The translations under genes and the position numbers were made by a program. From assembly GCA_964387645.1 (NCBI GenBank), contig CAYLYM010000136.1, positions 1 to 9,747 on the forward strand: a stretch of DNA of 9,747 bases, read 5' to 3'. Positions 6,065 to 9,747 of this stretch are shown here, piece by piece. The notes under the pieces were generated by a model. It was not told where the DNA came from and did no database searches. It was given only the letters and a program-made list of their open reading frames with translations. The DNA is from CAYLYM01 sp964387645 (lineage in GTDB: Bacteria; Calditrichota; Calditrichia; RBG-13-44-9). Each line of letters starts with the position of its first letter. Within the stretch, counting starts at the first letter, position 1.

Positions 6065-7117
6065 TTACAATATTCCAGGGTACCACTTTTTAGCGTTTTC
6101 AAAATATATTTTCCGTAAAACTTTTTCTGGTAAATGTAAGCCTTTAATCTGCAAATCAGAGCCTCGAATAGTAGCTAGTGAATCTGTGGCAAAATATCGC
6201 CAATCATTTTTCCAAATTTCATGCATTCTCTGGATAAAAGCCTGAGGATCCGCATCCTCTGAAATACCTAAATCTGTGCCATATAAAATTCGATCCTGAT
6301 ACTTAATGAAAAACTCCCTGACTTTTTTTTGATCCAACAACTGTATATCATCAATACGAGCAGCCAGGTCCACTGCCATATTAGGATGCTTATCCAACAT
6401 TTTGCCCAACTCTTCAACATTCCATTCAATACTACCCAAATGGCAACCTACATACCTAATATTAGGATGTTTCTGCAGCATATTGTCATAAGATTGAATA
6501 AGTTCTTCATAAGATGGATAATCCGGGTGGAGATACATGTGATATTCCGGATGTGATTGATAATACCGGCGGTTACTAGGACTCACCATTTTTTCAATTG
6601 GAAGCCAACAATCGCGTGGTTCACCAATATGACCTGTCAATGTTTTATTCTGAGAGGCAATAAAATCAATGATCGGGTCAAATTTGGGGTGATCAATCTT
6701 AATAAAATTTCCATTTTTACTCCGGAATTCCATACCAATGTTTTTCCATACTTTTACACCTATGGCACCATTTTCGAAGTCTTTTTTCAGCCCCGCTATT
6801 GTTTTCTCAATCCAATTTGGTTCATCCCAACCTTGTATGGTAAAAGCTGTAATGTAAGCAAATTTATCGGGATGAAGTTGCTTCTGTCTTTCAACATAAC
6901 GTTTCTGAATTTCAATATCATAATGATCTAGGATAATCACTAATGGTCGGAAATTATCTTGAATCGCTTGTTCTATAAATTCTGGTCCATTATAGCGGAT
7001 GTGCATGTGAGCATCAATTTTGGGAAAAGAATAAAAATTAGGTTGGCGAGATGAACAGGCCCAAAATACAATAGAAACAATATAGAAGATAAAAAAGAAA
7101 AACAGAAATCTTTTCAT
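6065..7117 (-). CDS. Amidohydrolase-family (amidohydrolase_2) metal hydrolase, probable lipoprotein
   Basis: The protein has 350 residues from the ATG at 7117. MKRFLFFFFIFYIVSIVFWAC is a short basic then very hydrophobic leader ending at Cys21. The -3 to -1 residues F-W-A make a weak but plausible lipobox, so it is probably a periplasmic lipoprotein or otherwise membrane-held. The TIM-barrel metal-site motifs are in order: His37-x-His39 in KIDAHMHI, Lys122 in IGVKVWKN, His163 in GHIGEP, His226 in VGCHLGS, and Asp282 in LYGTDLG. The whole resembles PF04909 (amidohydrolase 2). Members include decarboxylases and hydrolases that open sugar lactones, so a role on a sugar acid product of the lyase is possible but not shown. 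It is the first gene of the catabolic block after a long AT-rich spacer. A composite REP and a hairpin separate it from the next gene, which may lower or separate downstream expression. Confidence 0.87.
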   Translation of the reverse strand: MKRFLFFFFIFYIVSIVFWACSSRQPNFYSFPKIDAHMHIRYNGPEFIEQAIQDNFRPLVIILDHYDIEIQKRYVERQKQLHPDKFAYITAFTIQGWDEPNWIEKTIAGLKKDFENGAIGVKVWKNIGMEFRSKNGNFIKIDHPKFDPIIDFIASQNKTLTGHIGEPRDCWLPIEKMVSPSNRRYYQSHPEYHMYLHPDYPSYEELIQSYDNMLQKHPNIRYVGCHLGSIEWNVEELGKMLDKHPNMAVDLAARIDDIQLLDQKKVREFFIKYQDRILYGTDLGISEDADPQAFIQRMHEIWKNDWRYFATDSLATIRGSDLQIKGLHLPEKVLRKIYFENAKKWYPGIL

Positions 7118-7127
7118 TTTCAACAAT

Positions 7128-7132
7128 CTCCC
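7128..7132 (-). promoter_or_regulatory. Shine-Dalgarno of the amidohydrolase gene
   Basis: On the minus strand GGGAG is followed by ten bases and then ATG at 7117. Two tandem TTG codons lie between the site and the ATG. The first (7126) directly abuts the site and is too close to be used; the second (7123) is also closer than usual. The ATG is the best start. Confidence 0.65.
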
Positions 7133-7288
7133 TTAATTTTCAATATTTGGTTAACTAATCTTCTTAAAAAAATTAAAAAATTGATGAAATTTTCGATTAA
7201 ATGTAATGCTTCAATCTCAATTCACTAACTAAATAACAAATCAAATGTTTATAAATCATCATTTCATATTTTTTAAATAATCCCCATG

Positions 7289-7346
7289 TTACAAATTGTA
7301 AAACAATCTCCTTACTAAAAGGGATGATATTTGCAAATTATTGTAA
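7289..7346. promoter_or_regulatory. Two similar TTRCAA/TTGTAA palindromes, operator candidates
   Basis: TTACAA-A-TTGTAA (7289-7301) and TTGCAA-ATTA-TTGTAA (7331-7346) lie 172 to 229 bases upstream of the amidohydrolase start, with 42 bp between their left ends. Two like half-site pairs in a probable promoter region could bind a dimeric repressor or activator. The base composition makes chance a real alternative, and no regulator gene is in the window. Confidence 0.25.
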
Positions 7347-7401
7347 TAACATAGTACTCAGATCTGCTAAATAGAAAGCATCTTTTTAACTTAAAAATCA
7401 A

Positions 7402-7434
7402 AATAATTTTGAATCTTCAAAATTGAAAATTATT
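7402..7434. repeat. Nested, mutually exclusive inverted repeats
   Basis: An outer pair, AATAATTTT (7402-7410) and AAAATTATT (7426-7434), gives a perfect 9 bp stem. An inner pair, TTTTGAA (7407-7413) and TTCAAAA (7416-7422), gives a 7 bp stem with a two-base loop. The two stems share bases 7407-7410, so only one can form fully. No T-run follows on either strand. It may be part of a leader transcript or AT-rich chance. Confidence 0.3.
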
Positions 7435-7589
7435 CTAAAAAGTGTTATGCAAATCTCATACATACCCACTAATTTTTTAGAATTTAATCCTTATACGAGA
7501 AAGGATCAAACCATAAAAATGGAAATGATAAAATTATAATTTTAATGCTATACGGCTTAAACTATATTACAATACGTTTTTTTATATTA

Positions 7590-7604
7590 GATTACCATGT
7601 AATC
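7590..7604. repeat. Small perfect palindrome with the same CAT loop as the REP hairpins
   Basis: GATTAC (7590-7595), loop CAT, GTAATC (7599-7604). The REP hairpins beside the transposase have the same centre (AC-CAT-GT) but a different outer stem. There is no GGAG head, so I do not call it a REP. It lies about 77 bp after the pheA stop and lacks the T-run of a terminator in that direction. Confidence 0.35.
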
Positions 7605-7680
7605 CTGTTCAAGTAAATAGTTTTATTTTAAACAGAACAAAGAATAATGTACAGTCAAATAACTTACAGTAACAAAATGT

Positions 7681-8739
7681 TCATTTCAGACTTTTCTTTT
7701 CTCTATAGCATCCCAATAAACGGAAGTCAGTGGTCAATTTTTTTACCTCTTCTAAAGCATCTATTACATTTTGGTCATTTTTGGAGCCAACCAAATCCAG
7801 AAAAAAGGCAAAGCTACCCTTTTGGTTAGGTGTTGATTCAATACGTGTTAGGTTGATATTCCTTTTTGCGAACACTTCCAAAACACGGAAAAGAGTCCCA
7901 GCTTTGTGGGCAGTTGAGAAGATAATGGAACATTTATCTCCTTCTTCTGGGCTTTCTTCTTTAGAAAAAATCAAAAAACGTGTGATATTCTGATCAAAAT
8001 CTTCAATGTTTTCTTTAATAATTTCCAGATTATATAATTCGGCTGATAATTTGCTGGCAATTGCTGCTGATGATGTAGGTTCTTCTTCAGCCAGCATTCT
8101 AGCAGCACCTGCAGTATCGTAATATGGAATGGGCTGTAGCTTATTCCGTGCAATGAATTGACGGCATTGTTCCAGAGCCTGTGTATGGGAATAGACCGCA
8201 TGTAATTCACGATAATCCGTTCCTGGAGCTGCTAACAAACAGTGATGAATTTGTAGCTCAACTGCCCCAACTACATACAAATTTGTATTCAGAATCAGTT
8301 GATTCACTTGAGTTACCACACCTCCGGTGTTATTCTCAACCGGGATAATACCATAATCATAAACGCCCGATTCCACTTCCTCAAAGATTTCGGTAAAGTC
8401 TGGACATGGGATAGGGACGAGTGTCTCATCCCATATCCGTGCGGCGACCTCGCTATAAGCGCCATGTTCGCCCTGGAAAGCAATCAATTTATAATCCATG
8501 CTCTGCAATTTTTTACTTTCAGAAATAATATTTTTATAGAGATTTTCACAAAAATCCGGATCGATCAGACCTCGGGACTGTTGCCTGATTTTTTGTAGAA
8601 CTTCCTGTTCTCTTTTTACATCTTCTATTTTCTCTTTGAATTTCTTGGATTTCAACGCCAATTCCATTCTGGCATCCAACAACTTAATAATCTGGTAGTC
8701 AATTTTATCCAATCTTTTTCTGATATCTTCTAAATTCAT
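7681..8739 (-). CDS. pheA: Bifunctional chorismate mutase / prephenate dehydratase (P-protein)
   Basis: The protein has 352 residues. It converts chorismate to prephenate and then to phenylpyruvate in phenylalanine synthesis, in the cytoplasm. Residues 1-80 form an AroQ chorismate mutase. Aligned by eye with the E. coli P-protein, the active-site residues are all kept: Arg7, Arg24, Lys35, Asp40, Arg43, Glu44 and Gln79. Residues about 83-260 form the prephenate dehydratase domain, with GEHGAYSE (90-97), GIIPVENNTGG (130-140) and the catalytic-region TRF at 253-255. Residues about 270-345 form an ACT domain for phenylalanine control, with AGTLFRVLEVF (280-290). The usual ESRP motif reads ESTP (301-304). 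The ATG at 8739 has AGGAG six bases upstream. It lies 37 bp downstream of the DAHP synthase and surely shares its transcript. Confidence 0.96.
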   Translation of the reverse strand: MNLEDIRKRLDKIDYQIIKLLDARMELALKSKKFKEKIEDVKREQEVLQKIRQQSRGLIDPDFCENLYKNIISESKKLQSMDYKLIAFQGEHGAYSEVAARIWDETLVPIPCPDFTEIFEEVESGVYDYGIIPVENNTGGVVTQVNQLILNTNLYVVGAVELQIHHCLLAAPGTDYRELHAVYSHTQALEQCRQFIARNKLQPIPYYDTAGAARMLAEEEPTSSAAIASKLSAELYNLEIIKENIEDFDQNITRFLIFSKEESPEEGDKCSIIFSTAHKAGTLFRVLEVFAKRNINLTRIESTPNQKGSFAFFLDLVGSKNDQNVIDALEEVKKLTTDFRLLGCYREKKSLK

Positions 8740-8776
8740 CTTTACTCCTGTAAACTTTCATTTTTTAACAATGCAT

Positions 8777-9598
8777 TTATTCAGAACTTTCTAATTTATG
8801 GAAAATTTGCACCACTTTTCGAATTTTTCTCATCAAGTTAGAAAATTGTTCAGGATTTAGTGTCTGGTCTTTGTCAGATAAAGCTTCTTCCGGTTTGTAA
8901 TGAACTTCAACCATCAAACCATCGGCACCAGCAGCTACCGCTGCCAGACTCATTGGTTCGATTAAACTCGACCTACCCGTGCCATGGGAAGGATCCACAA
9001 TGATTGGTAAGTGTGAAAGCTCCTTCATTGCCGGAACTGCACTCAAATCCAGCGTATTTCTGGTATAAGTCTCAAATGTTCTAATCCCTCTTTCGCAGAG
9101 AATTACATTGGAATTCCCTTCATTTAGAATGTACTCAATACTATTTAGCCATTCAGCCAGAGATGAGTACATACCTCGTTTGAGTAGTACCGGTTTGTTC
9201 ACTTTCCCTACTTCCTTCAACAGGGCAAAATTTTGCATGTTCCTTGTTCCAATTTGCAGTACATCTGCGAATTCACACACCCAGGTCACATCCCTGGGAT
9301 CAATAACCTCGGTAACCACCGGGAGTCCGGTAGCCTTTTTGGCTTTTTCCAAAATTTTCAAGCCTTCTAATCCCAAACCCTGGAAAGAATAAGGCGATGT
9401 CCGTGGCTTAAATGCACCACCGCGCAGCAGGTGGGCTCCAGCTTCTTTGACTTTCTGTGCCGTGATGATAGTTTGCTCTTCATTCTCCACACTACAGGGT
9501 CCGGCAATAACCACAAATCCTTTTCCAATCTCAATATCACCTACTTTGATAATGGTTCTTTCATGTCCATTTTTTCTGGCAAGTTTAACATTTTTCAT
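8777..9598 (-). CDS. aroF: 3-deoxy-7-phosphoheptulonate (DAHP) synthase, type I-beta, short form
   Basis: The protein has 273 residues from the ATG at 9598. It condenses phosphoenolpyruvate with erythrose 4-phosphate, the first step of the shikimate pathway. Visible motifs are AGPCSVE (33-39), RGGAFKPRTSPYSFQG (59-74), QIGTRNMQN (115-123), LLKRGM (138-143) and DPSHGTG (202-208). The metal ligands Cys35, His205, Glu231 and Asp242 have the same spacing as I recall for Thermotoga maritima DAHP synthase (Cys102, His272, Glu298, Asp309). The protein lacks the N-terminal ferredoxin-like domain of that enzyme and any fused chorismate mutase, so it resembles the short, unregulated Pyrococcus type. 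KDO-8-phosphate synthase is a relative, but the pheA neighbour supports DAHP synthase. A TTG at 9613 would add five residues (MSVKF). Neither start has a strong ribosome site, and I chose the ATG because GAGC lies about ten bases before it. Confidence 0.93.
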   Translation of the reverse strand: MKNVKLARKNGHERTIIKVGDIEIGKGFVVIAGPCSVENEEQTIITAQKVKEAGAHLLRGGAFKPRTSPYSFQGLGLEGLKILEKAKKATGLPVVTEVIDPRDVTWVCEFADVLQIGTRNMQNFALLKEVGKVNKPVLLKRGMYSSLAEWLNSIEYILNEGNSNVILCERGIRTFETYTRNTLDLSAVPAMKELSHLPIIVDPSHGTGRSSLIEPMSLAAVAAGADGLMVEVHYKPEEALSDKDQTLNPEQFSNLMRKIRKVVQIFHKLESSE

Positions 9599-9658
9599 AA
9601 ATTTAACGCTCAAGTATATAAATTTTCTTTATTCAGATAATAATTTTATTAAAGTTTA

Positions 9659-9688
9659 AATATAATGAGAATTTTTACTTGATTGCAA
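9659..9688 (-). promoter_or_regulatory. Possible sigma-70-like promoter for the aroF-pheA pair
   Basis: On the minus strand TTGCAA (9683-9688) is 18 bases from TATATT (9659-9664), about 60 bases upstream of the aroF start. The -35 half is only partly like TTGACA, and AT-rich DNA often gives such matches. A short CTTG-ATTG-CAAG repeat (9678-9689) overlaps the -35. Confidence 0.3.
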
Positions 9689-9747
9689 GCAAGACATCAG
9701 GTTGGAACATCATTATTTTCTGTAAATTATTGAGATGGATAAATAAA
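9675..9747 (-). CDS. Possible C-terminal tail of an upstream gene (window edge)
   Basis: One minus-strand frame is open from the right edge for 23 codons and ends at TAA (9675-9677). The peptide ends in KIMMFQPDVLLAIK. The other two frames on this strand meet stops in this stretch. Such a run occurs by chance fairly often, and the piece is too short to recognise. If real, the upstream gene would end 76 bp before aroF and could be part of the same operon, which would weaken the promoter call that overlaps it. Confidence 0.2.
   Translation of the reverse strand, partial: LFIHLNNLQKIMMFQPDVLLAIK

Larger units (their letters stand above)
7118..7680. other. 563 bp gene-free AT-rich spacer between pheA and the catabolic operon
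   Basis: I find no open frame with a start and ribosome site, and no tRNA-like fold. The spacer must hold the 3' end of the pheA transcript and the promoter of the leftward catabolic operon, but neither a hairpin with a T-run on the minus strand nor a convincing -35/-10 pair could be named. It does contain several inverted repeats: TTACAA-A-TTGTAA (7289-7301), TTGCAA...TTGTAA (7331-7346), a nested pair (7402-7434), the 16 bp palindrome TAAAATTATAATTTTA (7529-7544) and GATTAC-CAT-GTAATC (7590-7604). It separates housekeeping biosynthesis from the accessory block. Confidence 0.7.

Noticed and set aside
6329..6931. Plus-strand frames of 75 and 124 codons opposite the amidohydrolase
   Set aside because: The sense strand codes for a complete metal hydrolase with all its motifs; the antisense peptides have no family features.
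7296..7320. Minus-strand AAGGAG followed by TTG and ATG codons, resembling a gene start
   Set aside because: From the TTG the frame stops after five codons, and the ATG is too far from the site and also stops at once, so no gene follows.
7529..7544. 16 bp perfect palindrome TAAAATTATAATTTTA as a protein-binding site
   Set aside because: It is composed almost only of A and T and is well within what the base composition gives by chance; noted in the spacer entry only.
7647..7829. Plus-strand frame of 60 codons starting in the spacer and running into pheA
   Set aside because: Most of it is antisense to the PheA ACT domain and it has no ribosome site.
1..9747. CRISPR arrays, tRNA or rRNA genes, toxin-antitoxin pairs, phage genes
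   Set aside because: I looked for regularly spaced repeats, tRNA-like cloverleaf segments and phage or toxin motifs and saw none; the only mobile element signal is the RAYT with its repeats.

Overview
This is an AT-rich bacterial window in which every recognisable gene lies on the minus strand, so the genes read from right to left. Several starts carry clear Shine-Dalgarno sequences (AAGGAG, AGGAG, GGGAG). That argues against a typical Bacteroidota, where such sites are usually weak. A Tat-type signal on the sulfatase and a lipoprotein-like signal on the amidohydrolase suggest a Gram-negative polysaccharide degrader. A relative of the FCB or PVC groups or a related candidate phylum is plausible, but the sequence does not settle the taxonomy.

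Right part (about 7681-9598): an aromatic amino acid pair. A short, type I-beta DAHP synthase without an added regulatory domain is followed 37 bp later by a bifunctional chorismate mutase-prephenate dehydratase (pheA). Together they supply the first step of the shikimate route and the branch towards phenylalanine. The far right edge may hold the last codons of another upstream gene.

Middle (about 1355-7117): after a 563 bp gene-free AT-rich spacer with several inverted repeats comes a four-gene, probably co-transcribed catabolic block. Its genes, in transcription order, are a lipoprotein-like amidohydrolase (TIM-barrel metal hydrolase), an integral-membrane acyltransferase of the heparan-alpha-glucosaminide N-acetyltransferase/DUF5009 type, a Tat-exported FGly sulfatase with a HEAT-repeat tail, and a secreted family-10 polysaccharide lyase (pectic acid lyase type). 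The set looks like a small utilisation locus for a sulfated, uronate-containing polysaccharide. No transporter, SusC/D pair or regulator is visible here.

Left part (1-1276): a REP-associated tyrosine transposase (RAYT, HUH type) is flanked by short palindromic repeats with GGAG heads. The upstream element is a two-headed, BIME-like composite. A third, diverged composite sits in the widest gap of the catabolic block (6001-6049). The window ends inside a radical SAM protein (CX3CX2C) whose C-terminus is missing.

The most distinctive features are the RAYT with its composite repeats, and the side-by-side sulfamidase-like sulfatase and HGSNAT-like acetyltransferase. That pairing recalls two consecutive steps of lysosomal heparan sulfate breakdown. 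For four genes the longest possible reading frame begins at a non-ATG codon (TTG or GTG). In three of these a Shine-Dalgarno sequence supports the internal ATG, and I have used the internal ATG in all four.
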